A stretch of 64,000 nucleotides of DNA, from the NCBI RefSeq assembly GCF_039524395.1, contig NZ_BAAAGO010000001.1. The stretch is one strand, 5' to 3'. The first letter of the stretch is position 1. Every line of letters starts with the position of its first letter. Shown here in pieces: positions 15,629 to 23,455 of the stretch. This DNA is from Micropruina glycogenica. Its GTDB lineage: Bacteria; Actinomycetota; Actinomycetes; Propionibacteriales; Propionibacteriaceae. The translations under genes were made by a program, and so were the position numbers. The notes beneath the pieces are model-generated. The model searched no databases and was not told the origin of the DNA. It worked only from the letters and a program-made list of their open reading frames with translations.

Positions 15629-16592
15629 CGTCCGGCAGCAGGGGTTTCGCGCCCGGGGCGGGCAGCGTCAGCAGAGCCCGTTCGATCATCGGGTGGCCTT
15701 CGAGCCGGTCTTCGATCGCCTGGTGCTGGCGGGCCAGGTCACGCTCGTCGGGATCGCCCACCAAGTCGACCGACGCGATCAGAAAGACCCGTTCGGCACC
15801 GACGAACTCAAGGTGCAGAAAGGTCACCGCGTCGATCTCTGGAATGTCGAGCAGCTTCGCCAGCACACTGTTGCGCACCGACGGACGCACCACCTGGCCG
15901 ACCAGGAATTCGCGGTTGCGGCGAATCAGAAAGATTGCGATCACCGCCAACAATATGCCCACCAGAATCGACCCGATCGCGTCGTAAATGGCGTTGCCGG
16001 TGGCTTGATGCAGGGCCATGCCCAAAGCCGCAATGAGCAGGCCGATGAGCGCCGCGAAATCTTCGACGAACACCGCCCGCAGGGTTGGGTTCGAGGTGAG
16101 CCCGATGTACTCCAGTGGGCGAATACCCAGCCGAGAGGCATCCCCGGTGGCCTGGCGCAGCGCCTGGGTGAACGAGATGCCCTCGAGTACGAACGCGAGG
16201 GCCAGCACGATGTAGCCGATCAGGTAGTCGCCGCCCTCGTCTTCGGCGGTGAGTTGTTGAATGCCGTGCCAGATCGACACCGCGGCGCCCACGGCGAACA
16301 GTCCGAACGCGGCGAACATCGACCACACGTAGGCCTCGCGGCCATGGCCGAACGGGTGGTTGGCGTCGCGCGGACGATCCGAGCGACGTTCGGCGATCAG
16401 CAGAAACACCTCGTTGCCGGCGTCAGCCCACGAGTGCGACGCCTCGGCTACCATCGAGGCCGAGCCGGTGAACACGGCTGCGACGGTCTTTGCGATGCCG
16501 ATCAACAGGTTGGCGGCGAAGGCGATGACCACGGTCAGCAGGCTCTCGCCGCCCTTCTTCTTCGTGTCGCTCTCGCCCATGGGGCTCATCAT
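15597..16592 (-). CDS. Cation diffusion facilitator family transporter
   Basis: A 331-residue inner-membrane protein of the CDF/SLC30 family, normally a divalent-cation/proton antiporter (Zn, Fe, Mn or Co). It has LLTVVIAFAANLLIGIAKTV, then GSASMVAEASHSWADAGNEV, whose H-S-x-x-D is a metal site, then DANHPFGHGREAYVWS and FEDFAALIG-like segments, with about six helices and a cytosolic C-terminal domain from residue 215. The adjacent haem/ferrochelatase genes hint at iron but prove nothing. Start options are the tandem ATG at 16592 or an ATG at 16580. Confidence 0.88.
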   Translation of the reverse strand: MMSPMGESDTKKKGGESLLTVVIAFAANLLIGIAKTVAAVFTGSASMVAEASHSWADAGNEVFLLIAERRSDRPRDANHPFGHGREAYVWSMFAAFGLFAVGAAVSIWHGIQQLTAEDEGGDYLIGYIVLALAFVLEGISFTQALRQATGDASRLGIRPLEYIGLTSNPTLRAVFVEDFAALIGLLIAALGMALHQATGNAIYDAIGSILVGILLAVIAIFLIRRNREFLVGQVVRPSVRNSVLAKLLDIPEIDAVTFLHLEFVGAERVFLIASVDLVGDPDERDLARQHQAIEDRLEGHPMIERALLTLPAPGAKPLLPDATVRDPRWPA

Positions 16593-16717
16593 GCCTACGC
16601 AATTGTGCGCAGTGCCACCCTTTGGTCACCCGGGTGAAGTGTGCCCGGATGGATATATCTTCTGGGTGAACCCGGGGGGGTTGTGGCGTGACAGGGGGGG
16701 AACGCTTAGGGTCGAGA

Positions 16718-16767
16718 CCGCGAGGACGAACGAAGCCCCGGTGTTTCGTTCGTCCTCGCGGCTTTTG
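16718..16767 (+). terminator. Strong hairpin with T-run between divergent genes
   Basis: A perfect 17-bp stem CCGCGAGGACGAACGAA / TTCGTTCGTCCTCGCGG with a 10-base loop, followed on the plus strand by CTTTTG. It looks like an intrinsic terminator, yet no plus-strand gene ends here: the CDF gene points left from 16592 and the TfoX-like gene starts at 16794. It could end a small transcript from within 16600-16710 or attenuate the TfoX-like gene. Confidence 0.65.
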
Positions 16768-16793
16768 TCTGAGCCCCCCTGCATACTCGCCCC

Positions 16794-17123
16794 ATGGCAT
16801 TCGACGAGATCGTGGCGGGCCGCATTCGCACCCTGCTGGTTGACGAACCGAACATCACCGAGATGCGCATGTTCGGCGGGTTGGCCTTTCTGGTGAAGGG
16901 CAACATGGCGGTGGTCGCCGGCTCGAAGGGCGGGGTGATGGTGCGAACCGACGCGGCCGACGCCGACGCGAGCTACCTGGCCGACGCCGCGCCGATGGTG
17001 ATGAACGGGCGCGAGATGGCGAACTGGTTGACCCTCGACGCGGCCGCGATCGAAGACGACGACGCGTTGGGCGCCGTGGTGGCCCACGGGCTGGCCTTCG
17101 CTCGAACGCTGCCCGCGAAGTAG
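16794..17123 (+). CDS. TfoX N-terminal domain protein
   Basis: A 109-residue single-domain protein: EMRMFGGLAFLVKGNMAVVA, with the conserved M-F-G-G-L-x-F, then GGVMVRTD and PMVMNGREMANWLTLD. This is the stand-alone TfoX_N fold, related to part of the competence regulator TfoX but common in actinobacteria as an uncharacterised small cytosolic protein. The 27 bases between the terminator-like hairpin and the ATG contain no strong ribosome binding site. fumC follows after 22 bases and may be co-transcribed. Confidence 0.85.
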   Translation: MAFDEIVAGRIRTLLVDEPNITEMRMFGGLAFLVKGNMAVVAGSKGGVMVRTDAADADASYLADAAPMVMNGREMANWLTLDAAAIEDDDALGAVVAHGLAFARTLPAK

Positions 17124-17145
17124 CCATCGGCAATAAGCTCGGGGC

Positions 17146-18543
17146 ATGAGCACGCGCCACGAATCAGACAGCATGGGCACCATCGAGGTGCAGTCCGACC
17201 GCTACTGGGGCGCTCAGACGCAGCGCAGCCTGGGCAACTTCGACATCGGCCGCGACACGTTCGTGTGGGGCCGTCCGATGATTCGCGCGCTGGGCGTGCT
17301 GAAGAAGGCGGCGGCGCAGGCGAACGCCGAACTCGACCAGCTACCCACCGACGTCGCCGACCTGATCGTGCAGGCCGCCGACGAGGTGATCGCGGGCACC
17401 CTCGACGAGCACTTCCCGCTGGTCGTCTTTCAAACCGGTTCGGGTACCCAGTCGAACATGAACTCCAACGAGGTGATCAGCAACCGCGCCATCGAGTTGG
17501 CCGGCGGCGAGATGGGTTCGAAGAAGCCCGTGCACCCCAACGACCACGTGAACCGCGGGCAGTCGAGCAACGACACGTTTCCGACCGCCATGCACATCGC
17601 GGTGGTGAGCGAGCTCAACGAGCGGCTGTACGCACCCGTCACCGACCTGCGTGACGTGCTGGCGGCCAAGGCGGCCGAGTTCGAAGACGTCATCATGGTC
17701 GGTCGCACCCACCTGCAAGACGCCACCCCGATTCGGCTCGGTCAGGTGATCGGCAGCTGGGTGGCGCAGATCGACTTCGCCCTGGACGGCGTGCGCGCGG
17801 CCGATGCCCGGGCGCGCAGCCTCGCCATCGGCGGCACCGCGGTGGGTACGGGGCTCAACGCGCACCCGAAGTTCGGCGCGCTGACCGCGGCCAAGATCAC
17901 CGACGAAACCGGGCTCGACTTTCAGCAGGCCGACAACCTCTTCGCCGCGTTGTCGGCGCACGATTCACTGGTCGAGGTGAGCGGCTCGCTGCGAGTGCTG
18001 GCGGGCGCCTTGATGAAGATCGCCAACGACGTGCGCTGGTACGCGTCGGGCCCGCGCAACGGCATCGGCGAGTTGCTGATCCCCGAGAACGAGCCGGGCT
18101 CGTCGATCATGCCGGGCAAGGTGAATCCCACCCAGTGCGAGGCGCTCACCATGGTGGCCACCCGGGTGTTCGGCAACGACGTCACGGTCGGCTTCGCCGG
18201 TAGCCAGGGCAACTTTCAGTTGAACGTGTACAAGCCGGTGATGGCGCACGCAGTGCTCGAGTCGATTCGGCTGATCGCCGACGGGTGCCGCTCGTTCAAC
18301 GTGCACTGCGCGGTGGGCATCGAGCCGAACCGGGCCAAGATCGACGCGAACCTGAGCTCGAACCTGATGGTGGTCACCGCGCTCAACCGGCACATCGGCT
18401 ACGACAAGGCCGCCGCGATGGCCAAGAAGGCGCACAAGCAGGGCATCACCTTGCGCGAAGCTGCCTTGGCGTCGGGCGACCTGACCGCGGAAGAGTTCGA
18501 CGCCTGGGTCGTGCCGGCCGACATGACGCACCCGTCCGCTTAG
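17146..18543 (+). CDS. fumC: Class II fumarase
   Basis: A 465-residue iron-independent fumarate hydratase of the TCA cycle. Family markers are TGSGTQSNMNSNEVISNRA near residue 95, GRTHLQDATPIRLGQ near residue 185, and the fumarate-lyase signature GSSIMPGKVNPTQCEA near residue 318, with the flexible catalytic Ser loop. Length and N-terminus (MGTIEVQSDRYWGAQTQRS) are normal. Its TAG overlaps the stop of the convergent HNH gene. Confidence 0.96.
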   Translation: MSTRHESDSMGTIEVQSDRYWGAQTQRSLGNFDIGRDTFVWGRPMIRALGVLKKAAAQANAELDQLPTDVADLIVQAADEVIAGTLDEHFPLVVFQTGSGTQSNMNSNEVISNRAIELAGGEMGSKKPVHPNDHVNRGQSSNDTFPTAMHIAVVSELNERLYAPVTDLRDVLAAKAAEFEDVIMVGRTHLQDATPIRLGQVIGSWVAQIDFALDGVRAADARARSLAIGGTAVGTGLNAHPKFGALTAAKITDETGLDFQQADNLFAALSAHDSLVEVSGSLRVLAGALMKIANDVRWYASGPRNGIGELLIPENEPGSSIMPGKVNPTQCEALTMVATRVFGNDVTVGFAGSQGNFQLNVYKPVMAHAVLESIRLIADGCRSFNVHCAVGIEPNRAKIDANLSSNLMVVTALNRHIGYDKAAAMAKKAHKQGITLREAALASGDLTAEEFDAWVVPADMTHPSA

Positions 18544-19813
18544 GCGGGCGGAGGCTGCTCGTCGAACCTCCACAGCAGGGCACGTTCGCAGGGTGACCAT
18601 TCGCGGAGGTCGTCGGTGGCTTGGTTGGTGACGCGGTAGGTCTGGTTGCTTGGGGATCTCCACCAGAAGGTGCCGGATTTGGGCTGTTTCAATCGCCAGC
18701 GGCCGGTGGTTTTGGCGCGGTGGACGGTTCGGGTAAGGGGGCCGAGGTTGTCGGGTCGGGTTTGGTCCTTCTCGCCTTCGGTGTAGGGGATGGTGTGGTC
18801 GAGGTCGAGTCTGCGGGCGGCTCGTGAGCTGTGCGGGAAGACTTCGCAGACGTCGCGCAGTAGGACGGATTCGCGGATGCGGTCGGGCATTTCGTAGCTG
18901 TCGACGGCGGGTTCGGTGCCTTCGTGGATGACGGGGGTGATGGTGAGCCGATGGGTGCCGAACAGGTCACGCAACTGGTCACGGACGAGCGGGCCGAGGG
19001 TCTCACCACGCACGACCTGGGTGTCGGTGCCAGTGAGCATGGTGTCGCTCAGGTGCAGGTACACCTTCGTGCGGGGTAGGTAGCGCTTGTCGTCACGGCC
19101 TTGCAGGAGGGCGCCGGCTCGGCCGGGGGTGGCGAGGATGCCGAGGGCTTTGGCGCGGCGGACGTCGAGTTCGTCGGTGTCGCCCTGTTTGGCGAGGGTC
19201 TTGGCCAGCGTTGCGATGGTGGTTTCGAGTTGCTGGGCGTCTGCGGTGTCGAGCCGGGCCCATAGTTCGCTCACTACTGGTTGTTCGGTGACGGCAGTAC
19301 GAACGTATCGGCCGGCCCGCGCAGTCTCGGCGGCGGCTTGGACGTTGTTGGCGGCGATGATGGCGATCAGGCCGCGGTCGAGCCGCATCAACCTGGCCCA
19401 ACCGATACGGCCGTACTTGCTCGCGAGGCGCTGGTCGAGGTCGTGCGCCTGTGTCCGGCTCAGGTGGTAACGGGCAGCCAGCTGGTGAGTTGGAAGGCGC
19501 GGTAGGCAGGCACGTGACCCTGCAGAACACTGGCCCACAGCATCGGGTGTCGGTCGCGCAGGTTGATCACGTCACGCACCAACCAGGTCGCAGCAGTGAC
19601 CGACATCGCTTTGGTTGCTGCTATTTCCAGGGGCAGGAACTCACCGACCAGGGCGGCGCCGTCCGACCCGACGCGGACCGCTCGTTCATTGGTGACGTCG
19701 AGCTCGTCGGCGATGGCTTGTAGCTCGATGGCGTCGGCTTGTCGGCGGAGGTGTTGGGCGTGCCGGAGCCGGTCCACCGCCGATTGCGGGGTGCTCGGAA
19801 CAGCTACGCTCAT
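18540..19813 (-). pseudogene. HNH endonuclease with DUF222 domain, frameshifted
   Basis: Two frames join to give one DUF222-HNH protein of about 420 residues. The N-terminal frame starts at 19813 (SVAVPSTPQSAVDRLRHAQH), includes FLPLEIAATKAMSVTAATWL and RHPMLWASVLQGHVPAYRAF, and then runs out of frame near 19485. The second frame resumes with HQLAARYHLSRTQAHDLDQR and ends with the HNH region RRLDLDHTIPYT and NLGPLTRTVHRAKT. Such genes are multi-copy and mobile-like in actinobacteria. The shift could be a true mutation or a base error; codon context is not host-like. It ends four bases into the tail of fumC. Confidence 0.8.
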
Positions 19814-19896
19814 GTGTTCTATTGTAGTTGATAAATGGCTTGATGAATAGGATTCTTGGGAGGATTAAGCGTCGCTCATCAGTTGGTGAGTGGTGC

Positions 19897-19932
19897 GTTG
19901 GGAGATCCCGGCGAACGCCGGGATCTCCCAAC
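19897..19932. repeat. Family B repeat, perfect palindrome
   Basis: GTTGGGAGATCCCGGC-GAAC-GCCGGGATCTCCCAAC, a 16-bp perfect stem with a 4-base loop, in the gap between the HNH gene start and the folP2-like gene. It is the most symmetrical copy of the family in the window. Confidence 0.9.
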
Positions 19933-20036
19933 TAGGCACGACCACAGTCTCGCGCCCGCGCCGAGCGATGACCATCGGGGTGACAGATGGCACCCACAAT
20001 CGGCAGGCTGGACGGGTGCCAACCGAGGTCGAACCC

Positions 20037-20942
20037 GTGACACTCGTCACCTCCACGCCGCTCACCCTGCGCGGCCGCACGTTCACCGCCGCCAACCCCG
20101 CCGTGATGGGCATCGTCAACCGCACTCCCGACTCGTTCTATGCCGCCGCGCGCTACGACGACCTCGCCCGCGCCGCCGAGGCCGTCGGCCAACTCGTGGC
20201 CGACGGTGCCGACCTGATCGACGTGGGGGGCGTGCGCGCCGGCCAGCAGGGGGACTGGATCGACGAGAACCAAGAGATCGAACGGGTGCTGCCGCTGCTC
20301 GAACTGATCCGGGCCAACCACCCCGACCTGTTGCTGAGCCTCGACACCTGGCGTGCCCCCGTGGCCCGAGCCTGCGCTCACGTGCGCATCGATCTGGTCA
20401 ACGACACCTGGCAGGGTGCCGACCCAGAGCTCGTCCACGTGGCCGCCGAACTGGGTGCCGGCTACGTCGTTTCGCACACCGGGGGAGCGGCACCCCGCAC
20501 CGACCCCCATGGTGTGAGCTATGGGCAAAACGACGAGCCGGACGACGTCGTGGCCGACGTGCTCGACACCCTGCGGCTCGGTGCCGAGCGGGCTGAACGT
20601 GCCGGCGTGAACCCCACTTCGGTGCTGATCGATCCGACCCTCGACTTCGGTAAGACCACCCGCCACTCACTGCGCGTGCTGCGGGCAACCGCTCAGATCT
20701 CAACCCTCGGGTACCCAGTGCTGCAAGCTCTGAGCCGCAAAGACTTCGTCGGCGAGACCCTCGACCTGGCTGTCGACGACCGGCTCGACGGCACCCTCGC
20801 CGCCACCGCGGTGGCCGGCTGGCTGGGCACGGTCTGCTTCCGCGCCCACGACGTGCGGGCGACTCGTCGGGTGGTCGACATGGTGGCGTCCATCAGGGGT
20901 GACCGGCCCCCGATGGTGGCCCGGCGCGGTGTGCGCCACTGA
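20037..20942 (+). CDS. folP2: Dihydropteroate synthase homologue, FolP2 type
   Basis: A 301-residue TIM-barrel protein of the DHPS family: VMGIVNRTPDSFYAAARYDD, then DLIDVGGVRAG, then SLDTWRAPVARACA, LIDPTLDFGKTTRHSLRVLR and ALSRKDFVGETL. The loop that in true DHPS reads GGESTRPG and binds p-aminobenzoate/pterin is replaced by GGVRAGQQG. NRT instead of the usual N-V/L-T after MGIV is also the pattern I recall for actinobacterial FolP2, reported to lack DHPS activity. Start chosen at GTG 20037 after GAGGTC; longer options exist. No other folate gene is nearby. Confidence 0.78.
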   Translation: MTLVTSTPLTLRGRTFTAANPAVMGIVNRTPDSFYAAARYDDLARAAEAVGQLVADGADLIDVGGVRAGQQGDWIDENQEIERVLPLLELIRANHPDLLLSLDTWRAPVARACAHVRIDLVNDTWQGADPELVHVAAELGAGYVVSHTGGAAPRTDPHGVSYGQNDEPDDVVADVLDTLRLGAERAERAGVNPTSVLIDPTLDFGKTTRHSLRVLRATAQISTLGYPVLQALSRKDFVGETLDLAVDDRLDGTLAATAVAGWLGTVCFRAHDVRATRRVVDMVASIRGDRPPMVARRGVRH

Positions 20943-20997
20943 GTTGGGCGATCGTGCACCACCCGCTTTGGCCAGGTGTAGGCCGTAGACTCGCGAT

Positions 20998-21225
20998 ATG
21001 GCGTTCGAGCGTATTCAGGTCGACCCGCGCAAGATGGGCGGGGTGCCCATCATCCGCGACCTGCGCATGCCAGTCGCGACGATCGTGAACATGGTCGCCG
21101 ACGGCCGCACGACCGAGCAGATTTTGAACGACTTCCCAGAACTCGAAGTCGAAGACGTTCGACAGGCGTTGCGGTTCGCTGCCACCGCCGTGGCTGAGCG
21201 CCAGGTTCCGCTGTTGACCGCATGA
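20998..21225 (+). CDS. DUF433 antitoxin-like protein
   Basis: A 75-residue winged-helix protein of the DUF433 family: IQVDPRKMGGVPIIRDLRMP, then VATIVNMVADGRTTEQILND, then FPELEVEDVRQALRFAA. These proteins typically pair as antitoxins with DUF5615/PIN-like toxins. The ATGA overlap with the next frame preserves that operon structure, but the toxin is broken, so the antitoxin is now an orphan. Confidence 0.85.
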   Translation: MAFERIQVDPRKMGGVPIIRDLRMPVATIVNMVADGRTTEQILNDFPELEVEDVRQALRFAATAVAERQVPLLTA

Positions 21226-21595
21226 GGCTCCTGCTTGACCAGAATCTCTAGCGGCATCTGCCCGCAATCCTGGCAGCCGCTGGGTTTGATGTCGTTGACA
21301 CCCGATCGCTTGGAATGCAGAGGTGGGCTGACGAGGCCATCGCTGAATCGCTGCCGAGGACGATCGGATAGTCGTGTCGGCCGACACGGATTTCGGCACC
21401 ATTCTCGCTCGACGACAATTGGCAAAGCCGTCGTTCGTGCTCCTGCGTAGAACGCAGAACGTGGGCCCCGACGAGGTCGGCAGTCTGCTGGTGAGGAACC
21501 TGCCCGCATTTGAACGTGATCTCAACGAGGGCGCAATCGTGGTCATAGACGACACGGTGGCCCGGGTTCGGCGCCTACCCATCACGCCTGTCTGA
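21222..21595 (+). pseudogene. DUF5615 PIN-like toxin, inactivated
   Basis: The frame starting at ATG 21222 gives RLLLDQNL, an in-frame TAG at 21249-21251 where a serine is expected, then RHLPAILAAAGFDVVDTRSL and GMQRWADEAIAES. A second lesion, a frameshift near 21355, follows. The rest reads DRIVVSADTDFGTILARRQL, then FVLLRRTQNVGP and DDTVARVRRLP to the TGA at 21593-21595. The LLLDQNL and SADTDFG acidic motifs identify the toxin. Two independent lesions make sequencing error unlikely. Confidence 0.85.
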
Positions 21596-21637
21596 GGCGG
21601 TTTCGGCGCAACCCGTGACAGCCGATACCCTCGATCA

Positions 21638-22681
21638 GTGCCCCTGACCACCGAGGCGACCACCGTCGAGACCGACCGCGTGGTGTTCCGGCTGACCGAT
21701 ACCGACCCCGGGATGCAGAGCGTGCGGCTCTGGAGCGAAGTGCCCGTGGCGCAGCGCGAGTTCGAGCGCACCGACGACGGCTGGCTGCTCGAGATACCGC
21801 ACCCGGGCGCCCACCGCGTCGAATACCTGTTCGAGCTGTCGGACGGGCTCGACACCGTGCTGGTCACCGATCCCACCAACCCGTTGCTCGTCGAGGGCGT
21901 GTTCGGCGACCACTCGTGGCTGCCCATGCCCGGCTACGCCGAACCCGCCTGGCTGGACGCCCCACGCGTCGAGGGCCGTGCAACCCCCGTCGCCTTCGAC
22001 ACCGCCGACGGTTCGGTGACCGGCGAACTCTGGGCGCCCGCCGACACCTGGCGCGGCACGCCGCTGCCGCTGCTGATCAGCCACGACGGCACCCAGATGG
22101 CCCGTTACGGCCGGCTCACCGACTTCATCGCCGCGGCCATCGCCGGCCACGAGCTGCCGCCCCTGCGGCTGCTGCTGCTCGACCCGGGCCCCGACCGCAA
22201 CGCCCGCTACGCCGCCAACGCCCGCTACGCCAAGGCGCTCGTCGAAGACATCATTCCGGCCGTCAATGACCAGGTGACCACCCTCGGCACGCCTGTGCTG
22301 ATGGGCCAGTCGCTCGGCGCCCTGGCCGCCCTGCACGCCGCCCGTCGCCACCCGGGCACGTTCGCGGGCCTGTTTCTGCAGTCGGGGTCGTTCTTCACCC
22401 CTGAGTTCGACCCGCAAGAGCGCGGCTACTCGCGCTGGGCCGAGGTCACCGGCTTCACCTCGACCCTCTACACCAGCCCCGCGCCCGAACGAATCCCGTC
22501 CATGTTCGTGTGCGGCACCCAAGAAGAGAACCTCGCCAACAACGTCGCCCTCGCCGCCCACCTGGCCGAAATCGGCGGCGACATCGGCTGGGGTGACGTG
22601 CCCGACGGCCACACCTGGACGACCTGGCGCGACCTGCTCGACCCACACCTGACCCGACTGCTGCAGGAGGCCTGGCCCTGA
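21638..22681 (+). CDS. Enterochelin esterase-like alpha/beta hydrolase
   Basis: A 347-residue protein with an N-terminal E-set/CBM48-like beta domain (residues 10-95, including TDPGMQSVRLWSEVP and RVEYLFELSDGLD). An esterase-D-type hydrolase domain follows, with nucleophile elbow LMGQSLGALAALHAAR near residue 225 and the catalytic His in PDGHTWTTWRDLL near the end. The architecture is that of Fes-type siderophore esterases, but no siderophore genes are nearby. It starts at GTG 21638 and its TGA overlaps the ATG of the second esterase, forming a three-gene unit with an ATP-grasp ligase. Substrate unknown. Confidence 0.82.
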   Translation: MPLTTEATTVETDRVVFRLTDTDPGMQSVRLWSEVPVAQREFERTDDGWLLEIPHPGAHRVEYLFELSDGLDTVLVTDPTNPLLVEGVFGDHSWLPMPGYAEPAWLDAPRVEGRATPVAFDTADGSVTGELWAPADTWRGTPLPLLISHDGTQMARYGRLTDFIAAAIAGHELPPLRLLLLDPGPDRNARYAANARYAKALVEDIIPAVNDQVTTLGTPVLMGQSLGALAALHAARRHPGTFAGLFLQSGSFFTPEFDPQERGYSRWAEVTGFTSTLYTSPAPERIPSMFVCGTQEENLANNVALAAHLAEIGGDIGWGDVPDGHTWTTWRDLLDPHLTRLLQEAWP

Positions 22682-23427
22682 TGGACCGATACCTTGTCGA
22701 ACTGGACGCCCCCGGCCTCGCCCATCGCGGCACGGTGATTCGCTACGGCCACTGGGGACGGCCGGTGGTCGTCTTTCCGTCCGAGGCCGGACGGGCCTGG
22801 GATTACGAGAACAACGGCATGGTGGCGGCCGTGCAGCCGCTCATCGACGCGGGCCGCATCAAGCTCTACTGCGTCGATTCGTTCGACCGCTACACCTGGT
22901 CGGACTCGTGGCTGCCGTTGGAGGAACGGGCCCGCCGGCACGGCGCCTACGCGAGCTGGATCACCGAGCAGGTGGCCGGCTTCATCGGCGCCGACACACC
23001 TGGTGCGGGTGACGCGATCGTCACCGGCTGCTCGCTCGGCGCCTACCACGCACTGCAGTTCGCGCTCACCCGGGCCGACCTGTTTCCGGTAGCCATCTGC
23101 CTGTCGGGCAACTACGACCCGACCACGTGGCGGGCCTGGGGCGATCGTGGCGACGCCGCCTACTTCGCCAACCCCACCCACTACGTGCCCAACCTGGGTG
23201 GCGATCACCTCGACTGGCTGCGGTCGAGGTTCTTCGGCATTCTCGTGGCCGGCCAGGGGGCGTGGGAAACGCATCCGACGGGCGCGCTGCCGTCCACCCG
23301 GCACATGGGGCACCTGCTCGCCGAGAAGGGCCTCAACCACGAGCTGCAACTGTGGGGTCACGACGTGTCGCACGACTGGCACTGGTGGCAGCGGCAGATC
23401 GCGGAATACCTGCCCCGCTTCTGCTGA
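22681..23427 (+). CDS. Esterase-family alpha/beta hydrolase
   Basis: A 248-residue hydrolase: GTVIRYGHWGRPVVVFPSEA, then RAWDYENNGMV, then KLYCVDSFDRYTWSDSWLP. The nucleophile motif is IVTGCSLGAYHALQFAL near residue 120 and the His motif is GHDVSHDWHWWQRQI near the C-terminus. It lacks a signal peptide, so it acts in the cytosol. It is coupled to the Fes-like esterase by a one-base TGATG junction. Two dissimilar esterases plus a carboxylate-amine ligase suggest making and trimming an acylated or peptide-like small molecule. That is inference. Confidence 0.82.
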   Translation: MDRYLVELDAPGLAHRGTVIRYGHWGRPVVVFPSEAGRAWDYENNGMVAAVQPLIDAGRIKLYCVDSFDRYTWSDSWLPLEERARRHGAYASWITEQVAGFIGADTPGAGDAIVTGCSLGAYHALQFALTRADLFPVAICLSGNYDPTTWRAWGDRGDAAYFANPTHYVPNLGGDHLDWLRSRFFGILVAGQGAWETHPTGALPSTRHMGHLLAEKGLNHELQLWGHDVSHDWHWWQRQIAEYLPRFC

Positions 23428-23455
23428 GACGCACGCTGCCACTACCCTCAGCCGC

